Shown here: piece by piece, positions 1-4,866 of the stretch
Position numbering within the stretch: position 1 is the stretch's first letter
Layout of the letters: each line of letters begins with the position of its first letter
DNA from: an uncultured Anaerotignum sp.
Lineage (GTDB): Bacteria; Bacillota; Clostridia; Lachnospirales; Anaerotignaceae
NCBI GenBank assembly: GCA_910578425.1
Contig: CAJTQX010000008.1
Coordinates: 66,145-72,207 of the forward strand
Length of the DNA: 6,063 bases
Direction of reading: 5' to 3'
Notes under the pieces: model-generated
Told to the model about the DNA's origin: nothing
Seen by the model: the letters and a program-made list of their open reading frames with translations, nothing else
The model's database searches: none
Program-made: the position numbers and the translations under genes

Positions 1-19
1 TTATGTAAACTATACATTC
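1..19. other. Short AT-rich intergenic edge
   Basis: These 19 bases follow the last gene's stop. They are AT-rich, and the coding strand contains TATAGTTTACAT, which is loosely -10-like, but no -35 or downstream gene can be seen. I call nothing here. Confidence 0.3.
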
Positions 20-166
20 TTACGCCCCCTTCTCATCCCCGCCGACGATATACGCCTTTTCCTCTGCCGTAATCGTCCCGGCATCTACCATCCGCGCCAG
101 CCTTTCTTCCGTGACCTTCCCGCCTGCAAACAGCCGTTTCAAGCTCTCAACCAATCCCTTCATCAT
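20..166 (-). CDS. Second XkdX-like small protein (48 aa)
   Basis: A 48-aa ORF that starts ATG-ATG at 166 and stops at TAA (20-22). AAGGGGG (173-179) lies six bases upstream of the first ATG, and that ATG overlaps the preceding TGA as ATGA. It reads 'G-L-V-E-S-L-K-R-L-F-A-G-G-K-V-T-E-E-R-L', then 'M-V-D-A-G-T-I-T-A-E-E-K-A-Y-I-V-G-G-D'. Ungapped over 31 residues against the preceding XkdX-like protein I count 11 identities, including the G-x-x-T, G-x-I-T and I-x-G landmarks. It is therefore a probable tandem paralogue. It falls below common ORF length cut-offs and could be missed by routine annotation. No function is known to me. Confidence 0.75.
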   Translation of the reverse strand: MMKGLVESLKRLFAGGKVTEERLARMVDAGTITAEEKAYIVGGDEKGA

Positions 167-414
167 AGGATGCCCCCTTCCAGCAGTTCCAGCGTCAGCG
201 CGTCCGCGCCCTCCTGCCGCAGTTCCTCATTTGTCCTCTCCACCGCCGCCTGTATTGCGTCCAGCTGCGTTGGCGTGGGGGCGTAATCCTCCCCCGTGAT
301 CTCGTGGTATTCCCCCGCCGTGATCCAGCCATTGGCAACGGCGTCGCCAACCTGCTTCTTCGTCCAGCAGCCATTGTCATAATAGTTTTTCACCTTCGCA
401 AAATTTTCGCTCAT
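163..414 (-). CDS. xkdX: XkdX-like small phage protein with C-terminal extension
   Basis: An 83-aa protein whose residues 5-44 match the XkdX family: 'A-K-V-K-N-Y-Y-D-N-G-C-W-T-K-K-Q-V' followed by 'V-A-N-G-W-I-T-A-G-E-Y-H-E-I-T-G-E-D-Y'. XkdX proteins are short (about 45-60 aa) and their role in the tail operon is not well defined. This one has an extra acidic helical tail (residues 46-83, T-P-T-Q-L-D-A-I-Q-A-A-V-E-R onward). The open frame extends upstream to 537, but that part reads through the previous gene in another frame. ATG 414 is chosen because AGGGGGTG (422-429) lies seven bases upstream and it forms an ATGA overlap with the preceding stop. The stop in turn overlaps the next gene as ATGA. 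Confidence 0.82.
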   Translation of the reverse strand: MSENFAKVKNYYDNGCWTKKQVGDAVANGWITAGEYHEITGEDYAPTPTQLDAIQAAVERTNEELRQEGADALTLELLEGGIL

Positions 415-647
415 TCTGCCGCACCCCCTATCATCATTTTCAAGTAATCCATATCCGCCTGCCTGTTGTCTATCCAGACCGGCACCTGTTCCGGCTCGCA
501 GTCTTCCCAGCCTGTCCCGTTCCAGCGTTTGCCCCACGGGTCAAAGTCAGGCGGAATGAGGATCACCCTTTCATGTTTTATTTCCGCGCTGTGCTCGCCG
601 ACCTCAAACACCCGACCATCTTTATCAACCTGCGCGTATCTGAACAC
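411..647 (-). CDS. 78-aa tail-accessory protein of unknown function (XkdW position)
   Basis: I do not recognise a named family. The protein lies between the fibre/tip genes and xkdX, where PBSX has xkdW, so a fibre-assembly or tail-accessory role is possible by position only. Visible features are a beta-like N-terminus ('F-R-Y-A-Q-V-D-K-D-G-R-V-F-E-V'), then a Pro/Trp-rich middle with D-P-W-G-K-R-W-N-G-T-G-W-E (36-48). A short helix with 'R-Q-A-D-M-D-Y-L-K-M-M' (62-72) closes it. The W-x-x-W-N-G-T-x-W-E pattern resembles aromatic motifs seen at the ends of fibre-associated proteins. The start is GTG 647, with GGGAGG eight bases upstream; the ATG at 654 is out of frame and too close to the SD. 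The stop overlaps the next ATG as ATGA. Confidence 0.7.
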   Translation of the reverse strand: MFRYAQVDKDGRVFEVGEHSAEIKHERVILIPPDFDPWGKRWNGTGWEDCEPEQVPVWIDNRQADMDYLKMMIGGAAE

Positions 648-662
648 TTTGCATTCCTCCCT

Positions 663-1031
663 TTAATAAAATTCAATGACCTGCCATCTAACAGATGTTG
701 AAGTATAATTACTTCCACTGCCTGCTGCTGCCTGTATATTAAGGCTTGTGGATGATGTCAGGCTGATTACACCGCCAAAATTGTTATTTCCACTAGGCGT
801 TGAATTATAAAAACTTGCTATAACAATACTTTTATCCATATCAACTTCTGAAATCTTAACAGTAACCTGATTTCCTGTGTTGATATTTGTTGCTGCATTT
901 CCCCGCTGGATGCTCTTCACCATCCCCAGTTCCAGCCTTGCGTCCGTATCCCCGATTGCCGCCAGTATCTCCGCTTTCGCCGTGGCAATGGCTTCTTCCT
1001 GTGTCTTCCAGTCCTTCGGCGCCATGCTCAT
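663..1031 (-). CDS. Small fibre-tip/receptor-binding-like protein (paralogue 2)
   Basis: A 122-aa protein with the architecture of the one at 1130-1522. It has a short helical N-terminal part (about residues 1-36), the joint M-V-K-S-I-Q-R-G (37-44), then a beta-rich, Asn/Ser/Gly-rich module ('V-D-M-D-K-S-I-V-I-A-S', 'G-N-N-N-F-G-G') ending R-W-Q-V-I-E-F-Y. Its N-terminal part differs from paralogue 1, while joint and ending match. A role in host-surface binding is inferred from position and domain type. The start is ATG 1031, with GGGGGTG (1039-1045) seven bases upstream; a second ATG at 1025 is less well spaced. GC falls from 63% (901-960) to 35% (661-900) exactly at the joint, so the C-terminal module probably has a separate origin. 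Confidence 0.75.
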   Translation of the reverse strand: MSMAPKDWKTQEEAIATAKAEILAAIGDTDARLELGMVKSIQRGNAATNINTGNQVTVKISEVDMDKSIVIASFYNSTPSGNNNFGGVISLTSSTSLNIQAAAGSGSNYTSTSVRWQVIEFY

Positions 1032-1056
1032 ACGCGGCCACCCCCGGACTGCTTCC

Positions 1057-1116
1057 TTACAGGGTACTCAATGCTTGAAAGTACCCCCCCCCGAAAATTA
1101 TGTTGACTTTCGTCAT
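1057..1116 (-). CDS. Tiny ORF with G9 tract (19 aa as read; probably frame-variable or frameshifted)
   Basis: An ATG at 1116 follows the previous stop by 13 bases and has an excellent SD, AAGGAGGG, six bases upstream. As read it encodes MTKVNIIFGGGYFQALSTL and stops at TAA (1057-1059). The three glycines come from a run of nine G (1084-1092). If the run had ten G (or seven), the frame would continue as V-L-S-S-I-E-Y-P-V-R-K-Q-S-G-G-G-R-V and stop at TGA (1028-1030). That stop overlaps the next gene's ATG as ATGA, the junction style used elsewhere in this operon. With eight G it stops early at TGA. The alternative frame also puts the next gene's SD inside coding sequence, as for its neighbours. 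It may therefore be a real gene of about 29 aa, subject to slippage, miscalled or broken. No family is recognised. Confidence 0.45.
   Translation of the reverse strand: MTKVNIIFGGGYFQALSTL
1084..1092 (-). repeat. Homopolymer run of nine G (coding strand)
   Basis: The plus strand shows nine consecutive C. Such runs are prone to slipped-strand mispairing and to sequencing error. Its place inside a short ORF with a strong SD, just upstream of a fibre-tip gene, makes a length change functionally visible. Confidence 0.9.
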
Positions 1117-1129
1117 GCTTTACCCTCCT

Positions 1130-1522
1130 TCAGAAAAATTCAACAACCTGCCAGCCAATAAGTGCGCTAATCCCAGTGCTGCCGCCAGAAGCGCCTATTA
1201 CCAATTTTGAAGATGTCAATTCAGATAAATAATTGTTGCGAATGGTTGTGCCATTACTGTTGGATGCTATATCTAAAAGCACAATGCATTTATCAGGGTC
1301 AACGGTATTTATATATACCGTTTTATCGTTCCCATCAATAGATACTTTCCCTCTCTGCACGCTTTTCACCACCGGCATCCCGCCATTCCTCAGCACTTCC
1401 AGCATCGCGTTCCCCTTCGCCGCCAGCGTCCCTTCCGTACTGCTGCCGCCGGTATCCGCCTCCTGCCCGATCAGCTTCACCAGCTCCGCCGTAAATTCTC
1501 CCCAGCTCCTAGGCTCAGCCAT
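1130..1522 (-). CDS. Small fibre-tip/receptor-binding-like protein (paralogue 1)
   Basis: A 130-aa protein with a helical, charged N-terminal half (residues about 1-50) joined at V-K-S-V-Q-R-G (52-58) to a beta-rich C-terminal module. The module contains 'T-V-Y-I-N-T-V-D-P-D-K-C-I-V-L-L' and ends G-W-Q-V-V-E-F-F. This ending and the joint motif recur in the neighbour at 663-1031, so the two are paralogues. Similar short proteins occur after fibre genes in Firmicutes prophages, as I remember them; a receptor-binding or tip role is inferred from position. ATG 1522 is chosen over ATG 1528 because AAGGAGGAGG ends six bases before it, and it overlaps the fibre stop. The DNA for the C-terminal module is AT-rich (33-35% GC over 1201-1320), against 65% over 1381-1440. 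This suggests module exchange. Confidence 0.75.
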   Translation of the reverse strand: MAEPRSWGEFTAELVKLIGQEADTGGSSTEGTLAAKGNAMLEVLRNGGMPVVKSVQRGKVSIDGNDKTVYINTVDPDKCIVLLDIASNSNGTTIRNNYLSELTSSKLVIGASGGSTGISALIGWQVVEFF

Positions 1523-2342
1523 CCGCATCCTCCTCCTTCGTCACTTCTTCCCGCCACGTTTCCGCCGTGCCGTCCTCCGCGTAAAACGTGTATGTTTCCG
1601 TATAGTCCCCGTCACCGTTCTTCACCGTCACGCGCTTTGCCCTGAGCATGTTCCCTTCCGTCGTGACGATGCTCTCCGTCCATGTTTCTCCGTCCTTTGG
1701 CGGCGTGATGCGCGTGCAGCCCGGCCATGCAAGGAGGTTGTCGAAATCCGGCGCCTGCACGACGTCCGCCCATTCCGTGCCGTCCCCCGCAAGCCGCAAA
1801 TACTGCCCCGGCTTGCCGTTTATGCGCGGCTTCTTCACCGCATACGCCTGCATCTGTGAAGCCGTCACGAACGACCCGCCGCTGACCTCGATCCGCACGG
1901 CGGCATTGACCTGGTCTGTCGCCAGCAGCACCATTTCGTGGACATGCACCGTGTCTGCCCCGCCCTCCGGGTCTTTCGCGGGCGGCAGGAAATTGTCCGT
2001 ATCCCCGCCGGTAAGCCACGAATACGCGAACAGGAACTCCTTCCCGCGTTCGTCCAGCCCGAAAATGCCGACCTCGCGGATATAGGTCTGCTCCGTCAAC
2101 CCGGCATTGCTGATATGCACCGGCAGAAGCAGATAAGACGGCATACTCTCCACGAACTCCTTTTCGCCCATCTGGATATTCACGTCAGCGGGGCGCACAA
2201 GCTCCGCCCTCGTGTTCCAATTCCCGTGCGCCGTGCCGCTCCCGGCCTCCGCGCGCGTCAGCACAAGCTCCTCCCCCAGCGCAAGGAACCGTGTCAGCGT
2301 TTCCATGCCCGCCTCCGTAATCGTTGATTGAAAACTTGCCAA
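1515..2342 (-). CDS. Short tail-collar type tail fibre protein
   Basis: A 275-aa protein with an N-terminal phage tail-collar fibre domain. It begins 'A-S-F-Q-S-T-I-T-E-A-G' and carries the signature 'R-E-V-G-I-F-G-L-D-E-R-G-K-E-F-L-F-A-Y' (89-107), which anchors fibres to the gpI-like baseplate protein. Residues about 172-194 (K-P-G-Q-Y-L-R-L-A-G-D-G-T-E-W) look like a fibre linker repeat. The last 70 residues are beta-rich with 'Y-T-E-T-Y-T-F-Y-A-E-D-G-T'. The start is TTG at 2342, set by GGGGTG (2349-2354) six bases upstream; no ATG lies near the collar N-terminus. The protein is short for a fibre, and two small tip-like proteins follow at once, so receptor-binding parts may be split over several polypeptides. 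The stop overlaps the next gene by 8 bases. Confidence 0.85.
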   Translation of the reverse strand: MASFQSTITEAGMETLTRFLALGEELVLTRAEAGSGTAHGNWNTRAELVRPADVNIQMGEKEFVESMPSYLLLPVHISNAGLTEQTYIREVGIFGLDERGKEFLFAYSWLTGGDTDNFLPPAKDPEGGADTVHVHEMVLLATDQVNAAVRIEVSGGSFVTASQMQAYAVKKPRINGKPGQYLRLAGDGTEWADVVQAPDFDNLLAWPGCTRITPPKDGETWTESIVTTEGNMLRAKRVTVKNGDGDYTETYTFYAEDGTAETWREEVTKEEDADG

Positions 2343-2345
2343 ATG

Positions 2346-2906
2346 TCACACCCCGCTTTCATACGCCTGCACACTTGCGGCTTTATGCCTGTGCCGCTTG
2401 ACCACCGTCACGCCCGACGCGATGCACAGCGGCGGCTGTTCCAGCCTTTGCGGTATTTCCGTCCGCAGGAACAGCACGATGTTCGCCGGGAGCATCTGCC
2501 GCAGCACATCCGCCAATTCGTCCCGCTGGCGGTACCCCTCCAGCCGTATCCGCATCCAAAGGTAGTAGGCGTTATTGTCCAGCCTTGTTTCAAAATCATT
2601 GCTGACCGAGCCAAGGTACCGCCGCAAGGAGCGGTAGGTATACGGCAGCTGGGCTTGGTTCAGCTTCAGCAGTACCTCGAACCGCCGTTCCTCCAGCGTC
2701 GCCGTGCCCTTCGGGCGGATGCCAAGGATGCGCTCCCAGCGTTCCAGCCCCATGTCGTCCATGGTTTCCACGAACTGGTTCCCAAACACCCGCCCCACCG
2801 CGTCCCAGAGCCGCTCAAACAGCCATTGCTGGCCATCGGCAATGCCCTTGATTTCGCGGTAATCCCGCAGGACGTGGGGGTAATAGTCCAGCATCTTACG
2901 TTCCAA
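2346..2906 (-). CDS. xkdU: XkdU/YmfQ-type DUF2313 baseplate protein (gpI-like position)
   Basis: A 186-aa DUF2313 (YmfQ/XkdU) protein, close to the usual length of about 190. It sits after baseplate J, where P2-like phages have gpI, and probably bridges the wedge and the fibre. Signatures are 'L-D-Y-Y-P-H-V-L-R-D-Y-R-E-I' near the N-terminus and N-Q-F-V-E-T-M-D-D-M-G-L-E-R-W-E-R-I-L-G-I (43-63). 'L-E-E-R-R-F-E-V-L-L-K-L' (71-82) and 'Y-T-Y-R-S-L-R-R-Y-L-G' (89-99) follow. The frame has three candidate starts: GTG 2915, TTG 2906 and ATG 2894. TTG 2906 is preferred because AAGGGGTG (2913-2920) lies exactly six bases upstream, the same spacing as at xkdR and the fibre gene, whereas the GTG lies inside that SD. 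ATG 2894 would still give a family-like start. The stop is 3 bases before the fibre start. Confidence 0.9.
   Translation of the reverse strand: MERKMLDYYPHVLRDYREIKGIADGQQWLFERLWDAVGRVFGNQFVETMDDMGLERWERILGIRPKGTATLEERRFEVLLKLNQAQLPYTYRSLRRYLGSVSNDFETRLDNNAYYLWMRIRLEGYRQRDELADVLRQMLPANIVLFLRTEIPQRLEQPPLCIASGVTVVKRHRHKAASVQAYESGV
2349..2354 (-). promoter_or_regulatory. GGGGTG Shine-Dalgarno setting the TTG start of the fibre gene
   Basis: The minus strand reads GGGGTG, then six bases that include the xkdU stop TGA, then TTG. It decides the fibre start at 2342, since the first in-frame ATG falls at residue 13, inside the collar domain. Confidence 0.55.
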
Positions 2907-3984
2907 CCAGCTCACCCCTTATCGGTATGGCGTTTTCGTCCAGCGTCAGGTTTTTCGGCTGGCCGTTCAGCTCCGTGCCGCCCACGTCCAGCACGCCGGG
3001 GCAGGCAAGCAGCCGCATTTCCACCGCGCTCACCCGCACGACAAGCCCGCCCTCCTGTTCCGGCCACGCTTCCGCCAGTTCGTGGAAATATGCATCCACC
3101 GCCGCCGCATGGGGCTTTACGTCCTCCCACGTCCAGCCATCCTGGTAGGCGAGCGTCGTTTCAATGCTGACCGCCGTTTCCGAAACGCCCTCCACCGTGG
3201 CCGTGTGCCCGATGGGCGCAAGCCCCAGCCCCTCGCCGTGGTTCGTTTCGGGGTCAACGGCAGTCTGTACGGCGTCCACCAGCTCCGCAGTCGGCCTGCC
3301 GAACGTGCTGTCCAAAATGACCAGCTTCACCGTCCCGCCGCCGTCCCAGACCGGGTAGACCTTCACGCCGCCCACGCCCTGCTGCGCCTTCACTTTCTTC
3401 TTATAGTCCGCGATGTTCCCGCCGAACGCCTGCACGGCAAAGCTGTCCAGATATTCCCGGCGGAAGGATTCCGTTGCCTGTTCCTCCTCGCCCGGTATCA
3501 GTATCTCCGCCAGCTCCGCGCTTTCCAGCCCCTTGATGTATTCAATGGGGATGAGTCTGCCGACGCCCTCGTTGCCCGCCTCGCCCAGCGTCTCGCACCG
3601 CGCGCGGTACACGCCGGGGCTTTCCTTCTCCGTGATGATAAAGTTTAAGTCGCCCATGCTGAACCTCGCGCCGATAGGCACGTCCGCCTCCGGCGGCGTC
3701 GTCACTGCCCGCCCGATGGCGTAGGACGCGGGCTTCGGCACAAGCCCCCGCTCCTTGGCGCGCCGCAGCAGGTAGGGGCGGGTGGCGGTGTCCGCGAAGG
3801 TTTCGTTGAGTACCGTGTCCAGCATGATGTAAATGTTCTGCGCTTCCACTGCCGCCGGGGCGGAGCCGTACCAGAGCATGGAGCCCTCGCGGCTGTCGAG
3901 CGTTTCCTCCCACGCCGATGCGCGCTCCAAGGCATAGGCCAGCATCCCCGCAAGCAGGGTTTCGTAAGTCATGTTTTCGTACAT
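2896..3984 (-). CDS. xkdT: XkdT-type baseplate J protein (gp47/gpJ-like wedge)
   Basis: A 362-aa baseplate J family protein, close to the family length of about 350-380. It forms the wedge arms that connect the hub to fibre-bearing proteins. Residues 71-93 carry the family pattern 'L-x-R-R-A-K-E-R-G-L-x-P-K-P-A-S-Y-A-x-G-R-A', followed by V-P-I-G-A-R-F (102-108). Next come 'G-N-E-G-V-G-R-L-I-P' and 'E-S-F-R-R-E-Y-L-D' (172-180). The 'F-G-G-N-I-A-D-Y-K' block then leads into 'G-V-G-G-V-K-V-Y-P-V-W-D-G-G-G-T-V' (203-219). 'A-P-I-G-H-T-A-T-V' (256-264) precedes the C-terminal domain. The start ATG at 3984 has the best SD in the baseplate block, TAGGAGGTG (3989-3997). The gene follows the hairpin and overlaps the next ORF by 11 bases. 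Confidence 0.95.
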   Translation of the reverse strand: MYENMTYETLLAGMLAYALERASAWEETLDSREGSMLWYGSAPAAVEAQNIYIMLDTVLNETFADTATRPYLLRRAKERGLVPKPASYAIGRAVTTPPEADVPIGARFSMGDLNFIITEKESPGVYRARCETLGEAGNEGVGRLIPIEYIKGLESAELAEILIPGEEEQATESFRREYLDSFAVQAFGGNIADYKKKVKAQQGVGGVKVYPVWDGGGTVKLVILDSTFGRPTAELVDAVQTAVDPETNHGEGLGLAPIGHTATVEGVSETAVSIETTLAYQDGWTWEDVKPHAAAVDAYFHELAEAWPEQEGGLVVRVSAVEMRLLACPGVLDVGGTELNGQPKNLTLDENAIPIRGELVGT

Positions 3985-3998
3985 CTTTCACCTCCTAA

Positions 3999-4029
3999 AA
4001 GACCTTGGGGACTCTGTCCCCAAGGTCTT
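3999..4029 (-). terminator. 14-bp perfect hairpin between xkdS and xkdT (terminator-like or attenuator)
   Basis: Arms 3999-4012 (AAGACCTTGGGGAC on the plus strand) and 4016-4029 are exact reverse complements with a 3-base loop. Read on the coding strand, the descending arm runs into TTTT and then, two bases after the stem, into the AGGAGGTG SD of xkdT. The xkdS stop codon lies partly in the stem. The U-tract is short and the operon clearly continues, so complete termination is unlikely. A partial terminator, an mRNA processing or stabilising hairpin, or a dispersed palindromic repeat are all possible. The stem is seen directly; the role is inferred. Confidence 0.6.
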
Positions 4030-4432
4030 AAATCACCACTTCCTTTTCCACCTCCAGCGTCCCGAAAACGGTCGTCACCGTAAACGCCGTATGCACCACG
4101 CCGCGCTTCGGCAGGTCGAACGCAAAGTTATCCACCGCCGTGATACGGTTATCCTGCAAAAGCGCCTCCGTGATGCGCCGCTTGATTTCCGGCAGGCAGT
4201 ACGCTACAGGCAGGCCAAACAAGTCCCGCAGCTCCACGCCGAAATTCCATGAATGTATCAGGTAATCGTACCGCTCAACGGACAGGATCAGGTATACCGC
4301 CTGCTCCATCGCTTTCAGCCCGTCCGTCCGCCCCGCAACGGTCTCCCGCGCCAAGTCCATCCGCAGCGTCCGCGTCGGCAGCTCCCGCATGGTGAAGCCC
4401 TGCTTCAAATCGTCCTGCACCTGCGGCGTCAT
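4028..4432 (-). CDS. xkdS: XkdS-type DUF2634 baseplate wedge protein (gp25-like)
   Basis: A 134-aa protein of the DUF2634/XkdS family, the Gram-positive counterpart of the gp25 wedge component that initiates sheath assembly. Supporting features are 'T-L-R-M-D' near residue 22, 'G-L-K-A-M-E-Q-A-V-Y-L-I-L' (38-50), and the core 'Y-L-I-H-S-W-N-F-G-V-E-L-R-D-L-F-G' (57-73). The segment 'E-I-K-R-R-I-T-E-A-L-L-Q-D-N-R-I' (82-97) and a beta-rich end (V-V-H-T-A-F-T-V-T-T-V-F-G) complete it. Two in-frame ATGs exist, at 4438 and 4432. The second is chosen because GGGGGTG lies 7 bases upstream of it (1 base from the first) and it forms an ATGA overlap with the xkdR stop. The TAA stop lies at the base of the hairpin that separates this gene from xkdT. 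Confidence 0.9.
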   Translation of the reverse strand: MTPQVQDDLKQGFTMRELPTRTLRMDLARETVAGRTDGLKAMEQAVYLILSVERYDYLIHSWNFGVELRDLFGLPVAYCLPEIKRRITEALLQDNRITAVDNFAFDLPKRGVVHTAFTVTTVFGTLEVEKEVVI

Positions 4433-4866
4433 GCCCATTCACCCCCAATCGCGGGATGCGGCTTCATGCGGTCAAGCACGAGGAATTTCTTCCCGCCCTG
4501 CACCTGCACCAAAACCACCTCGTCACCCACCACAAGGGCGTTATGCACAGTAATCTTCTTCTTTCCCCGGTACCCATGCGTATGGGTGTAAAAGCTCCGC
4601 GCCGTATAACCATCCCTGCCTTCCGATTCCTCCCTGCCCGTCGGCTCCGTGATGTGGCTGACGGAAATGTCCACTTCATAATCCGTCACGTTCCGCGTCA
4701 GTATCAACTGCGGCTCCCTGAGCGGCGCTTTCTGGTCGATCCTGATCTCCAGCGGCAATACGGACACCACCGTCCCGAACCGCAGCTCCATGGGCTTGCC
4801 CGCCCGTACCGCCTCCGTTGCCGCCTGCTTCACCATCTGCACCATGTTTTTCTGCGCGTCAGGCAA
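4429..4866 (-). CDS. xkdR: XkdR-type DUF2577 baseplate/spike-like protein
   Basis: A 145-aa DUF2577 protein in the XkdR position between hub and wedge. Residues 27-60 contain the OB-fold-like 'F-G-T-V-x-S-V-x-P-L-x-I-x-I-D-Q-K' and the family signature L-T-R-N-V-T-D-Y (56-63). Residues 93-101 hold Y-T-H-T-H-G-Y-R-G. The C-terminal 'G-D-E-V-V-L-V-Q-V-Q-G-G-K-K-F-x-V-L-D-R' block (114-133) is also typical. The family is thought to sit at the hub/spike. The H-x-H pair at 95/97 recalls the metal-binding H-x-H of P2 gpV-type spikes, but that parallel is inference. The start is TTG at 4866, set by a G7 SD (4873-4880) six bases upstream; the first in-frame ATG (4845) lacks this support. The gene overlaps xkdQ by 8 bases and its TGA overlaps the xkdS ATG as ATGA. 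Confidence 0.88.
   Translation of the reverse strand: MPDAQKNMVQMVKQAATEAVRAGKPMELRFGTVVSVLPLEIRIDQKAPLREPQLILTRNVTDYEVDISVSHITEPTGREESEGRDGYTARSFYTHTHGYRGKKKITVHNALVVGDEVVLVQVQGGKKFLVLDRMKPHPAIGGEWA

Noticed and set aside
415..537. N-terminal extension of the XkdX-like frame up to 537
   Set aside because: It runs through the 78-aa gene in another frame; the SD, the ATGA overlap and the XkdX family length all point to ATG 414.
856..1041. 61-aa minus-strand ORF overlapping the second tip gene
   Set aside because: It is a frame-shifted shadow of the gene at 663-1031, which has the SD and a recognisable paralogue.
663..1345. Diversity-generating retroelement target in the Asn/Ser-rich tip modules
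   Set aside because: No reverse transcriptase, template repeat or near-identical second copy is visible. The Asn-rich stretch alone is not evidence, and the two paralogues are too divergent to be a template/variable pair.
1233..3648. Long plus-strand ORFs (e.g. 1233-1859, 2328-3170, 3082-3648)
   Set aside because: They lie antisense to well-supported tail genes, lack SDs and have Arg/Pro/His-rich composition typical of mirror frames in GC-rich DNA.
3999..4029. Hairpin as the end of the operon
   Set aside because: Baseplate genes that must be co-expressed follow at once with a strong SD and no visible promoter, and the T run is only four bases.
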